From contig QJPP01001750.1 in assembly GCA_003996215.1 (NCBI GenBank), forward strand, positions 1-64,000: DNA of 64,000 bases. Direction: 5' to 3'. Shown in pieces: positions 1-9,482 of the stretch. Both the position numbers and the translations under genes were made by a program. The notes under the pieces were generated by a model that was not told the origin of the DNA, did no database searches, and saw only the letters and a program-made list of their open reading frames with translations. This DNA comes from Jaltomata sinuosa (Eukaryota > Streptophyta > Magnoliopsida > Solanales > Solanaceae). Positions within the stretch are counted from its first letter, which is position 1. Every line of letters begins with the position of its first letter.

Positions 1-188
1 ATACGAGGTCTTGGGGTTTGGTTTAGTTTCCGCATATGTATGTATTTATAGTCCTTTTATCTGTTCTCTTCATCTTGTTCTCTTATTTGTTAGATAGTAG
101 CTCATTATTAACTATTCTGGGCTACGGGGATTGGTTCACCTACCAGGGGTTGTAGGTGCCATCATGACCGAGAAATTGGGTCGTGACA
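1..188 (+). repeat. 5' LTR of element A (3' end only)
   Basis: These bases match 8393-8580 with no gaps and 8 substitutions. The LTR ends in GTCGTGACA immediately before the primer-binding site, the normal CA terminus. The rest of this LTR lies to the left of the window. Confidence 0.95.
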
Positions 189-190
189 AC

Positions 191-204
191 TTGGTATCAG
201 AGCC
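191..204 (+). promoter_or_regulatory. Primer-binding site of element A (initiator Met-tRNA type)
   Basis: TTGGTATCAGAGCC lies two bases after the LTR end. It is complementary to the 3' end of plant initiator Met-tRNA, the usual primer of minus-strand synthesis in chromoviruses and Ty1/copia elements. The same motif recurs at 26449 and 37591. Confidence 0.93.
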
Positions 205-401
205 TTAGGTTCACCGGTGTCATCGGTATAGGAGCCAACATCTAGTAGAGTCCTGCGGATCGGGGCGGAGACGTCCGTACTCAATCTTTGGGAGGCTACA
301 GTGGCATTTTAGAAATTCGAACTCTTTCATTGCTTCCGCGTCGTGCGTACAACCCTTGAAGTTTCTGGAAATCTCATTTATTCTACTTCATTCTTCCGCA
401 G
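205..401 (+). other. 5' untranslated leader of element A
   Basis: About 200 bases between the primer site and the gag start. It contains the phrase GTCTAGTAGAGTC-like (here ATCTAGTAGAGTCC), which also follows the primer site of elements E (26493) and F (37639), so part of the leader is shared among the three families. No ORF is supported here. Confidence 0.7.
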
Positions 402-2069
402 ATGGTTCGTACGAGATCATCGGCATCCCACGGAGATGAGCCTCCAGCGCCAGCTCTAGCGCCAGCTCCAGCGCCAGCTCCAGCGCCAGCTCCAGCGCCA
501 GCTCCAGCGCCATCTCCAGTACCAGCTCTACTGCCCACTTCTGTTCCAGCTCCAGCCGCAGCTCAGTCTCCAGATATTCAGGGATTACTATTACAGCTTT
601 TGGGTATGATTGGAGAGCGGCCTTCTGAGGTAGCGCAGACATCCGCTCAGGGGGCAGCCCTGGGTGCACATAGCTCAGGAGCGCAGCCTGCTACTATGGC
701 TCCCCGTGCGGAGGTCATTCCGGTTCCAGCTGTTGCACAGCCTCTTGCTCCTCGCCCAGTTATTACAGAGTCAGAGCAGAAGGCGTTGGGTAGGTTTTTG
801 AGGTTAGCACCTCCGAGGTTTGCTGGTACCTCTGGACAGGATCCACATGACTTTGTTACTACCTGTGAGGAGATGTTGCATCATTTGGGTTTGTTGGAGA
901 CTCACGGGGTTGGTTATACTACCTATCAGTTGGAGGGCCCAGCGAAGTTATGGTGGAGGGCCCAGATTGCTTGTAGACCACAATCGTCAACTCCTTTGAC
1001 CTGGTCTAAGTTTTATGAGGCCTTTATGGCCAAGTTCCTACCCCAGAGTGATCGGGAGCGTCGTAGGGAGCAGTTTACTCACCCTGTACAGGGGTCTACG
1101 ACTATCTCGGAGTATGAGACCCGTTTTCATCAGCTAGCACCGTTTAGAGCTATGATCATTCCTACCGAGGCAGATTGGATTCGCAGATTTGTATGGGGTT
1201 TGAGGCCAGAGATCAGGCAGCCAGCTGAGATATTGGTTGCCAGTGGTCGGTCATTTCAGGCTATCGTAGACTATGCCCGCACTGTGGAGGACTTACAGCG
1301 ATATGATCAGGGGTCCAGAGATAAGAGGCCTCGACATCAGGGTGTCTATAGTGGTTCCAGATATGGTGGTAGAGGTCCTGGCCAGTGGAGCCGGAGTTAT
1401 CAGCCACAGCAGTACCAGGGTCAGTCCAGCCGACCGGTTCAGGCTTCCCTTCAGACTTTCGGTAGTACCCAGTTAGAGCAGGGTCAGACAGCCATCAGGG
1501 CTATGGCGGCCAGTCCTTCGAGGGGTATAGTTTCTGGGGCATCAGGTCACGGTGGTCATACGGGATTTGCTAGTTCATCTCGACTTAGTAGGCCGTCAAG
1601 GGCTTGTTTTACTTGTGGTGCAATTGGTCATTTTGCTAGAGATTGCCCTCAGCAGGGTACAGTTCAGTTGGCCGAGCCTTTACGGGCAGTTCAGCCCCTG
1701 GCTAGAGGGGGTGGTCATCAGATTAGAGGTGGTGCTCCGCGCGGCAGAGCAGGTGGTAGGGATGGCGGTCGGGCAAGTGGAGGTCGTCGTCAGTTATACG
1801 CGGTCCCTAGGAGACCAGAGGCAGAGGCCTCAGGTGCTGTGATTACAGGTACGATTTCTGTGTGCCATCAGTCTGCTATGGCTTTATTTGATCCTGGATC
1901 CACTTGTTCATATGTATCTGCCTACTTTGTGCCTTGCTTGGGGTTGGCTAGTGAGCCATTATCTATTCCTGTTTCTGTTTCGACCCCAGTAGGAGATTCC
2001 TTAGTAGTGGATCGGATTGTGAGATCCTGTATGTTATCTGTTGGTGATTCAGAGACTTGGGTGATTTGA
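402..2069 (+). pseudogene. gag: Element A gag and N-terminal protease
   Basis: 555 codons from an ATG that is the first in frame after the leader. Residues 15-40 are a Pro-Ala repeat. The retrotransposon Gag domain lies at about 140-260, with WWRAQ, an F-x-x-AF-x-x-KFLP stretch and a Y-x-x-RF-x-x-L motif. A CCHC zinc knuckle follows at residues 402-415 (C402, C405, H410, C415) for nucleic-acid binding, within a basic Gly/Arg-rich region. The aspartic protease begins with D497-P-G-S-T, the active-site box. The frame then leaves the family pattern near 2063 and stops at 2069, because a one-base deletion pushes the rest of the protease into another frame. Gag assembles the particle and protease processes the polyprotein; this copy could give Gag but no Pol. 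Confidence 0.9.
448..519 (+). repeat. 12-bp coding minisatellite (Pro-Ala) in gag of element A
   Basis: Six head-to-tail copies of GCGCCAGCTCCA, differing only at the first and last units, encode Ala-Pro dipeptides. The complement reads as Leu-Glu-Leu-Ala repeats, which accounts for an antisense reading frame here. Confidence 0.9.
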
Positions 2070-2680
2070 TGATTCTTGATATGCTAGATTTTGATGTGAT
2101 ACTGGGCATGGACTGGTTATCCCCTCACCGTGTGGTTTTGGATTGTTATGCCAAGACCATTACCATAGTTGTGCCCGGTGTATCCCCGGTTGTGTGGCAG
2201 GGTTCTGTTAGCCATGCACCATCTGGGATCATCTCCTGTCTTCGAGCTAGGAAGTTGATTTCCCGTGGGTGTTTAGCTTATCTAGCATATGTCCGAGATG
2301 CTAGTGCTGACCCTACTTCTCCTGAGTCTGTTCCTGTGGTTAGAGACTTCCTCGATGTGTTTCCTACTCACCTGCCAGGCCTTCCACCTGAGAGAGATAT
2401 TGATTTTGCTATTCAGTTAGAGCCGGGCACTAGGCCCATTTCTATTTCTCCTTACCGTATGGCTCCTGCTGAGTTGAGGGAGCTTAAGGAGCAGCTCCAG
2501 GATCTATTAGCTAAGGGGTTTATTAGACCTAGTGTGTCACCTTGGGGTGCTCCTGTTCTCTTCGTAAAGAAGAAGGATGGGTCGATGCGCATGTGTATTG
2601 ATTATCGGCAGCTGAATAGGGTGACAGTGAAGAATAGGTATCCGATGCCGAGGATTGATGATTTGTTTGACCAGCTTTAG
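2057..2680 (+). pseudogene. pol: Element A protease end and N-terminal reverse transcriptase
   Basis: This frame picks up the protease tail with DFDVILGMDWL, the conserved second half of chromovirus proteases, then runs into the RT fingers: PYRMAPAELRELKEQL, the FIRPS-SPWGAPVLFVKKKDGS block and CIDYRQLN. It joins the gag frame through a one-base deletion near 2063 and is closed by TAG at 2678-2680, where the family has Gln in DQLQG (CAG to TAG). After the stop the same frame continues into RT, so the stop is a point mutation. Confidence 0.9.
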
Positions 2681-3586
2681 GGTTCAGTCGTGTTTTCGAA
2701 GATTGATTTGAGGTCTGGCTACCATCAGTTGAGGATTAGGGTGGAGGACATCCCTAAGACAGCATTCAGGACACGTTATGGCCATTATGAGTTCCTGGTG
2801 ATGTCTTTTGGGTTGACTAATGCCCCCGCAGCCTTTATGAACTTGATGCACAGGGTTCTTGGCCCGTATTTGGACTCATTTGTGATAGTTTTTATAGACG
2901 ACATCTTGGTATACTCGCATAGTAGAGATGAGCATGAGCAACACTTGAGGGTTATACTCCAGACTTTGAGAGATCATCGGCTTTATGCCAAGTTCTCAAA
3001 GTGCGAGTTTTGGCTTGAGTCAGTTGCATTCCTAGGGCACGTGGTGTCTAAGGATGGGATTAGGGTTGATCCGGGAAAGATTTCAGCGGTTTGTGAGTGG
3101 CCTAGACCTACTACTGTTACTGAGGTTCGCAACTTTATTGGGTTAGCAGGTTACTACAGACGGTTCATTGAGGGATTTTCTTCCATAGCAGCACCCTTGA
3201 CTATGCTGACTAGGAAGGATGTCCCATTTCAATGGTCGGATCAGTGTGAGGATAGCTTCCAGAGGCTTAAGGCCTTATTGACTTCAGCTCCAGTTTTGAC
3301 TTTGCCGGTTGAGGGTCAGAGCTTCTCCGTGTATTGTGATGCTTCTGGGGTTGGTCTTGGTTGTGTGTTGATGCAGCAGGGTCGAGTAAAAGCATATGCG
3401 TTGAGGCAGCTGAAGGTTCACGAGCGCAACTACCCCACTCATGACTTAGAGTTGGCGGCGGTTGTTTTTGCGCTCAAGATCTGCTGGCATTACCTATATG
3501 GAGTTCACTGTGAGATCTTCACCGATCACCGTAGTCTTCAGTATATCACGAATCAGCGAGAGTTGAACTCGAGATAGAAGAGATAG
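2681..3586 (+). pseudogene. pol: Element A reverse transcriptase core and RNase H
   Basis: Continues in frame after the 2678 stop. RT palm and thumb: FSKIDLRSGYHQLR, TAFRTRYGHYEFLVMSFGLTNAPAAFM, and the catalytic F-I-D-D at 2891-2902, both aspartates intact. LGHVVS and FIGLAGYYRRFIEGFS follow, the hallmark Ty3/gypsy block. RNase H starts at VYCDAS (first acidic residue), with DLELAAVVFALK (Glu) and FTDHRSLQYI (Asp). Stops at 3575 (expected Gln) and 3584 (expected Trp) interrupt the conserved stretch before KDYD. RT copies genomic RNA into cDNA and RNase H removes the RNA strand. Confidence 0.92.
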
Positions 3587-4420
3587 GTCAAGTTACTGAA
3601 GGACTATGACTTCACTATTTTGTATCATCCGGGCAAGGCAAATGTGGTAGCGGATGCCTTGAGCCGGAAAGCAGTGCGTATGGGTAGCCTAGCTTCTCTT
3701 TCAGTTTCAGAGCGACCGTTGGCCTTGGACATCCAGTCCTTGGCTAACCGTTTTGTTAGGCTTGACTTATTGGATCCTAGCAGAGTTCTCGCCAGTGTTG
3801 AGGTTCGTTCTACTTTGATTGATCATATTCAGAGCCGTCAGTTTGAGGATCAGCAGTTGTGTGACCTTCGTGATCGGGTTGTTCAGGGTGAGACCAGTCG
3901 GGCTACTCTAGATTCAGATGAGGTTCTGAGGTTTGATAGTCGCCTTTGTGTTCCGAGGATTAGTGATTTGATTCAGTTGATACTTCATGAGGCACATTGT
4001 ACTAGATACTCCATTCACCCTGGCACAACAAAAATGTATAGAGACTTGAGACAGCTTTACTGGTGGAGTGGTATAAAGCGGGATATAGCGGAGTTTGTAT
4101 CGCGGTGCTTGAACTACCAGCAGGTTAAGTTCGAGCACATGAGACCTGGTGGTTTGATGCAGCGACTTCCCATTCCTGAGTGGAAGTGGGAAGGGATTAC
4201 TAATGACTTCATTGTTGGTTTGCCTAGTACTTCTCATGGGTTTGATTCCATATGGGTGATTGTTGATAGGCTGACTAAGTCAGCACATTTCTTGCCGGTT
4301 CAGACTTCTTATGGCGCAGAGAGGTTAGCTCAGATCTACCTTCGTGAGATTGTTCAATTGCACGGGGTCCCAGCTTTTATCATTTCAGACCGTGGCACTC
4401 AGTTCACATCTCAGTTCTAG
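3587..4420 (+). pseudogene. pol: Element A RNase H end and integrase N-terminus/core
   Basis: Same frame. YHPGKANVVADALSR closes RNase H. The integrase zinc domain has H-x-x-H in the HEAHCTRYSIHPG region, but the paired cysteines are CLNY instead of C-x-x-C, so one zinc ligand is lost. Core: the first Asp in NDFIVGLP and the second in ISDRGTQF are present, with YDSIWVIVDRLTKSAHF-type sequence between (here GFDSIWVIVDRLTKSAHFLP). TAG at 4418-4420 replaces the Trp expected after QF. Confidence 0.9.
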
Positions 4421-5289
4421 AGGGCTATTCAGCGAGATTTGGGTACAGAGGTTCATCTTAGTACCGCTTTTCATCCTCAGACAGATGGCCAGTCCGAGAG
4501 GACCATTCAGGTTCTGGAGGACATGCTTCGGGCCTGTATTCTTGACTTTGGAGGTTCATGGGATCAGTTTGTTCCCTTGGCAGAGTTTGCTTATAATAAC
4601 ATCTTCCATTTGAGTATCGGCATGGCACCTTTGAGGCTTTGTATGGCAGGCGTTGCAGATTACCGGTAGGTTGGTTTGATGGTTTTAGTTCTAGGCCACA
4701 GAGCACAGATTTACTTCGAGATTCCTTAGACCGAGTCTGAGTGATTCAGGACAGACTTCGGGCATCTCAGAGCAGGCAGAAGAGTTATGCTGATCGTCGG
4801 CTTCGTGCCTTGGAGTTTAGTGTCGGTGACTTAGTGTTTCTCCGTGCATCACCCATGAAGGGCGTGGTGAGATATGGTAGGCGGGGCAAGCTTAGCCCCA
4901 GGTATATTGGGCCGTTTGAGATTCTTCAGAGGGTTGGTAGCGTTGCCTATCAACTAGCCTTGCCTCCGATGTTTTCAGCTATACATCCTGTATTTCATGT
5001 TTTGATGTTGCGTCAGTATGTCCCAGATGAGTCTCATGTGTTACAGTGGTATTCAGTTCAGTTGGGTGAGGGTTTAGCCTTTGTTGAGGAGCCGACAGCT
5101 ATTTTGGCCAAAGATATCAGGAGATTGAGGTCTCGAGAGATCCCGGTTGTTAAGGTTCAGTGGAGGCACCGTCCAGTCGAGGAGGCTACCTGGGAGACCG
5201 AGAGAGATATGCGGGCCCACTATCCGCAGCTGTTTGAGCCTTCAGGTACCCCCTTAACCTTGACTTTCGAGGACGAAAGTCCTTTTTAG
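4421..5289 (+). pseudogene. pol: Element A integrase C-terminus with chromodomain
   Basis: TDGQSERTIQVLEDML supplies the third catalytic residue (Glu). A one-base deletion near 4630 shifts the frame just after the AYNN-FH-S block; the shifted frame continues from about 4632, is broken by TGA at 4738 (probably a former Arg codon), and runs from 4741 to TAG at 5287-5289. It contains QSRQKSYADRR, DLVFLRASPMKGV, KLSPRYIGPFEIL and HPVFHVLMLRQYVPDES, the gypsy integrase C-terminal domain. The chromodomain follows: VVKVQWRHRPVEEATWETE. In chromoviruses this module is thought to direct integration towards marked chromatin. Confidence 0.9.
5262..5281 (+). other. Pre-LTR stem-loop of element A
   Basis: Perfect 8-bp stem GACTTTCG/CGAAAGTC with loop AGGA, 18 bases before the 3' LTR and overlapping the last codons of pol. 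Counterparts with different outer base pairs but the same loop class are at 31738-31755, 41255-41274, 45213-45232, 22277-22294 and 9082-9097. It is followed by the purine-rich AGTAGTGGATGA that should act as polypurine tract. Confidence 0.75.
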
Positions 5290-5299
5290 TAGTGGATGA

Positions 5300-8200
5300 T
5301 GTAATGACCCTTCCGGTCATTTCCACGTATACATTTTCCTTGAACCGTTAGAGCTTTTTTATAGTGGCCCCAAGTCATTAAGGCTTTTCGGGACCAGTAT
5401 TTCGGTGCCGGGTCCATTTGTTTGGCCGTATGATAAGTTTTGAAGTCAAGCAAGTTGGCAAAAGTTATCGTAAGATCTTTAATAAATTTTCTGAACTTTG
5501 GGTAAAATGTCTCGGAGCTTTTCTCTCAATATATAAAGAGTTAGAAGTCCCCCAAAATACCAAATCGAAGGTCTACGAGTCTAGTTTCCAACGCGTAAAA
5601 CCTCACGTCCAACTGATCTCTGAGTAAAACGTTATGACTGTTTTACCGTGGACTGTCTGGCAGAAAACGGGTTGCGAACCGGGTCGCGAACCGGGTCGGG
5701 TCAAGACCGATTTAAGCCTCAACTTCACGTTTTAAAACGCCATTTCAGTTCCAAAACAGTGAGAAAACATAAGGGAGGGTTCCAAGAGAGTTCTTTAGTA
5801 TCTAAATCGTGCGATGGTGAGTTGCAAACTTAAATTTAAGAATTTTATTAACATCGCGTGTATTTGAAAATATTTTATTTGAAAGTGGAATTTGGTAAAA
5901 GGTTATATTATTATTACCTTTTTAAAATATTTTAAAAGTTTACGAAAAATATTTTGTTACGATATAATTGTATATGTATTTACTTTATAAGGTTTTTATA
6001 CACCGTAATATTTTAACGGAGATAGTAAATTTAGTTATGTCAAAAATTATTATTATAATATAGTAGGTTTTATTTGAAATGATTTTCTATTAATTATGGT
6101 ATATTCAAAAAGTTATATTTATTTTACCATGAAATTATATAATACCCGAGTATATACATAACGGGATAAAAATATTTTTAGTACTGCCACCTCCACTCCA
6201 CGTGGAGGTGGAAGGAGTGGCCAGCAATCCACTAACTATAGTGGTGTCATTCCAATTATAGCATATCTACCTAACTTATTTGTTGTATATATATTGTGAA
6301 TGATTTTAAGAATGTGTAGTAACATATTCTCTTTAGCTTCTGCATCGTGAGTTTGAATTGGCTTATGAAAATAAATCCAATATACTTTCTGTAATCTACG
6401 CACGCCAACCATGAAGGAAATTTTTAGTGGAAAATATATTTTGATTATCTCCGTCAAGTTATTCAAGCCCAAATCCGATTCTGATTTAGTTTTGGATTTT
6501 CTCGGAGTGGTTCGAGCTTGGACATCATCTTAGCATCTCGTCATCGGACGACAGGTAGGTTACGGTTTATTTTCTCTAGACTCCACATATATAGGATAAA
6601 ATTGTATTAATGGGCATCCTTGGGTTGGTTTATTAGGTTGGTACCACATACCTCGATCGTTTATTCATGTCAGCCTACTTTTGTTCCTCCGTTGCTTGTA
6701 GTATTTGCCGATATATTTTATTTACCCTTGTGGTCCTGTGAGGCCTTGTTGACTCTGGAACATAGAAGGTGGGATTTTGGGAGTGTCCGCGAGTCCCGGG
6801 CATAGAATTATCCTTCTAGGCTGGTTATGCTTGCTGAGTAGCTGTGGGCCTGTGCATGGTCGATAGGTTGATTGTGAGCTCCTGGGCAACTATTGTGTGT
6901 GATCATACCATTTCCATGCATAAAAAGAGGTTTTATTCATGTTTTACTATGGTTTTGGCTTCGGGCCTACTGGCACTATTTTCTAAACCTTGCATGGCCC
7001 CGGGGGCCTGTTTTTGATGGAAATGATTTGGAAATGGTTTGATTTAACTTGTGAATTTCCTGGGAAAAAGAAAGTAAAATTATGTTTTAAATCATCAGTT
7101 TTACGATTAATGCTAGACTCGGCAGGGCCGGGGTGCTAGTTGAGTTTTCTTGCTACTTGAGATGATTTTTAGCCTCGGTCGGACCGAGCACCTGAGATGA
7201 CTTTTTACTGTTTAGACTCGGTTACTCCCGGGCACCCTTGGAGGGTTTTTTTTGAGATATTTTCCTACTACTTTAGTCCTGGACAGGGTCTGGGCATGCA
7301 TATTCGAGACTGGGTCTCTATCTTGATACCGGACTTGCTTCCGGACGACATGTTTTGATAGTGAGTTTTAGTATGGGGTCTGGGACCTCCATGGACCTTG
7401 CCATCCGGGCCAGGGGCTACGGGCTGCGCGTGCCGGAGGAGGGGTATACGGTGGAGTAGAGGTATACGAGCAGTGTCCTTCCATGGAACCTACCTACTGG
7501 GCCGGATCGACACCGGAGGAGGTACATACAGAGATACCATTTCACTTGAGATCTTCATGCATCATATCATTCATTGTTTGAGGTTCCACCCTTTTTTGTT
7601 GTTTGTTGATTGTACGCTCCGGTAGTATGGGATGCCGGAGGGTTTGTTTTCACTTGTTTGTGTTCCTCGGTTATATGGGCTGCCGAGGGACTGTAGGTAG
7701 ATTCTTTCTATTTACTTATAGATTTATTCCCTGTTACGGTTAATTATAAAATTGGTTACTGCTAGACTGTTAGTTGCTGGATTTGAGATTGATATGATTA
7801 GTTGGGCTTGATTCATGTCTTTAAGCATGCCTATCATTACTCTTTCTCTCTTCTTCCTACACTTGAGGTTACCGGTATACCATCCATTTCGTAAACCTAT
7901 TATGTATACACTGTTATTGCAAGGACCCCAGGTGCGTTATTTCTTACTTTCACCTGTGCCTATGGTGTGTATATTCTGCTTACTAGCCTCACATGTGGTT
8001 CTGTTGATTTCCCTCTGGCTAGTTCCTGTATACCTTTCGTTGATTTCTGTGACTGCTTGCTTCTATTCTGTCTGTTACTATGCTTTTATCTTATATGTGC
8101 CCAGTCGGCCTATGATACCTACTTGGTACCTTATGCTTCGCATTTGGTGCTCACCCCTACCCCCCTGTATCTTTGAGTGCAGATCCTAGCGTGGGCCATC

Positions 8201-8580
8201 GCCGTTAGATCGCTGTGATTCGTGCTTGGAGATCTGTTGGGGACTACTTCAGACTGAGGGTGAGCTCTGGGCGATCGGAGCTTAGCTTTAGTTTATCTTT
8301 TGCTTCATGTACTCTATTACCATTCAGAGACATCTGTATATATAGTTTTGGTTTATTTGCACTCCATGTATGTAGTTTGGCTCTATACTATGATACTAGG
8401 TCTTGGGGTTTGGTTTAGTTTCCGCATATGTATATATTTATAGTCCTTTTATCTGTTCTCTTCGTCTTGTTCTCTTATTTGTTTGATAGTAGCCCATTAC
8501 TAACTGTTCTGGGCTACGGGGATTGGTTCACCTACCGGGGGTTGTAGGTGCCATCATGACCGAGAAATTGGGTCGTGACA
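5300..8580 (+). repeat. 3' LTR of element A (about 3.28 kb)
   Basis: Starts TGTAATGACCC directly after the purine-rich tract and ends GTCGTGACA. It should hold promoter and polyadenylation signals (U3-R-U5). The reading frames inside it are short and show no family similarity. The region 7120-7250 has a loosely repeated ACTCGG/CGGG..GCACC phrase like the minisatellite blocks in the other LTRs. The start resembles the minus-strand LTR at 8581-9064 and the LTR at 45250. Confidence 0.93.
6187..6211 (+). promoter_or_regulatory. G-box-containing inverted repeat in element A LTR
   Basis: CCACCTCCAC and GTGGAGGTGG form a perfect 10-bp inverted repeat around a 5-base spacer. At its centre is CCACGTGG, a palindromic G-box core bound by plant bZIP and bHLH factors. 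It lies about 890 bases into the LTR, in the probable U3. Regulatory function is inferred. Confidence 0.5.
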
Positions 8581-9064
8581 TAAATGGACCTTCAGAATTT
8601 ATTCGGAGTCCTGTGAACACAAATCAAATATGCTACCCAACTGGTAATGATATTTTGGACTCAATAGAATTGATGAAATGACCAACAGAGGCCGTCTTGA
8701 TGAAATTTTGACCAAAGTAAACACTTTAACTAAAATTCTCAAAATTCACCCAAGTGCCCAAGATGAGTCCAAAATCCTCGGGACCCAAATCAAAGGTTTT
8801 ACTAGCCTAAAATCCATGTTTTAAAGCTGACAGTGCTGACAAAATTCTCTTCCAAGCTCGTCTACAAAGAATGTTAACCAAAGTCAATCATTTCAACTTT
8901 AAAAGCTCCAAAACATGGAATCCCTTCTAAAATTGACCGAATACCTCAAGAATTGCGCCACCCATCCCAGCAAGTCATAAAAGCAGTGTAGAAGCTACAG
9001 GGAAGGATCAAAATAGTAAAAACACACAAAAAATGGGAAAATGACCACGAAGGTCATTATGACA
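8581..9064 (-). repeat. LTR fragment of element B (minus strand), interrupted by element A
   Basis: Read on the minus strand it begins at 9064 with a degenerate TGTCATAATGACC and continues with phrases found in order in the LTR at 45250 (element G): the GCTTCTACACT block, ACTT-CTGGGATGGGTG, CAACATTCT, and GTTGGGTAGCAT. It stops at 8581 exactly where element A ends, just after GGTCCATT, while G's LTR continues past that point. Element A therefore appears to have landed inside this LTR. Confidence 0.75.
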
Positions 9065-9081
9065 TACACTACTATAAAGGA

Positions 9082-9481
9082 CTTTCATACTCAAAAGTTA
9101 AAGAACAGAAAGTATCTGAAGGCTAAAAAAGGTGAGGATATCTGGTCCGTGTGTAAAGTTTGGTCTCCCAAGTAGCCTCTTCAAAAGGATAATGCCTCCA
9201 CTAAACCTTAACCTACAAACTCTCCTTGGACATGAACTTCCTAACCTTCTTGTCTAGAATAACAATAAGCATATCCTCGAAAGCTAATTCCTCGTCTAAC
9301 TGAACTGACTCCAACTGAAGCACGTGAGACTCATCCAACATCTACCTTCTCAACATAGACACCTGGAAGACAGGGTGAACACCCAAAAGAGCTGGAGGCA
9401 AAGCTAACTCATAAGCTACCTCCCCAACCCGCTGTAGAATCTCAAAAGGGCCAACGAACCTAGGGCTAGGCTTGCTGATAA
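9082..9481 (-). pseudogene. Element B integrase C-terminus and chromodomain (degenerate)
   Basis: Reading from 9481 down to about 9160, the translation gives SPRFVGPFEILQRVGEVAYELALPP, HPVFQVSMLRR, DESHVLQLESVQLDEEL and a chromodomain block ending WRHYPFEEATWE, interrupted by at least three stops. This is the C-terminus of a chromovirus integrase closely like that of element A (SPRYIGPFEILQRVGSVAY). The decayed pre-LTR stem-loop is at 9082-9097 and the LTR follows. The fragment ends abruptly at about 9481 against Athila-type sequence. Confidence 0.85.
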
Positions 9482-9482
9482 G

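Larger units (their letters stand above)
1..8580 (+). mobile_element. Element A: Ty3/gypsy chromovirus (Tekay/Del-like), 5' end cut by window
   Basis: LTR retrotransposon in the order LTR end, initiator-Met-tRNA primer site, gag, protease, RT, RNase H, integrase, chromodomain, polypurine tract, 3' LTR. The pol order and the C-terminal chromodomain make it a chromovirus; Tekay/Del assignment is inferred from the long LTRs (about 3.3 kb) and integrase style. Coding capacity is lost: one-base deletions near 2063 and 4630 and stops at 2678, 3575, 3584, 4418 and 4738. The last 188 bases of the two LTRs align without gaps with 8 differences (about 4%). The right flank begins TAAAT; the left flank lies outside the window, so a target duplication cannot be checked. 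Confidence 0.93.

Noticed and set aside
191..204. Possible tRNA gene at GGTATCAGAGCC motifs (also 26449, 37591)
   Set aside because: Only the complement of the tRNA 3' end is present, directly after LTR ends; these are primer-binding sites.
388..669. Antisense frame with Leu-Glu-Leu-Ala repeats
   Set aside because: It is the complement of the in-frame Pro-Ala minisatellite of gag.
7815..8189. 124-codon hydrophobic frame
   Set aside because: It lies wholly in the 3' LTR of element A, has no family motifs and fits chance in pyrimidine-rich sequence.
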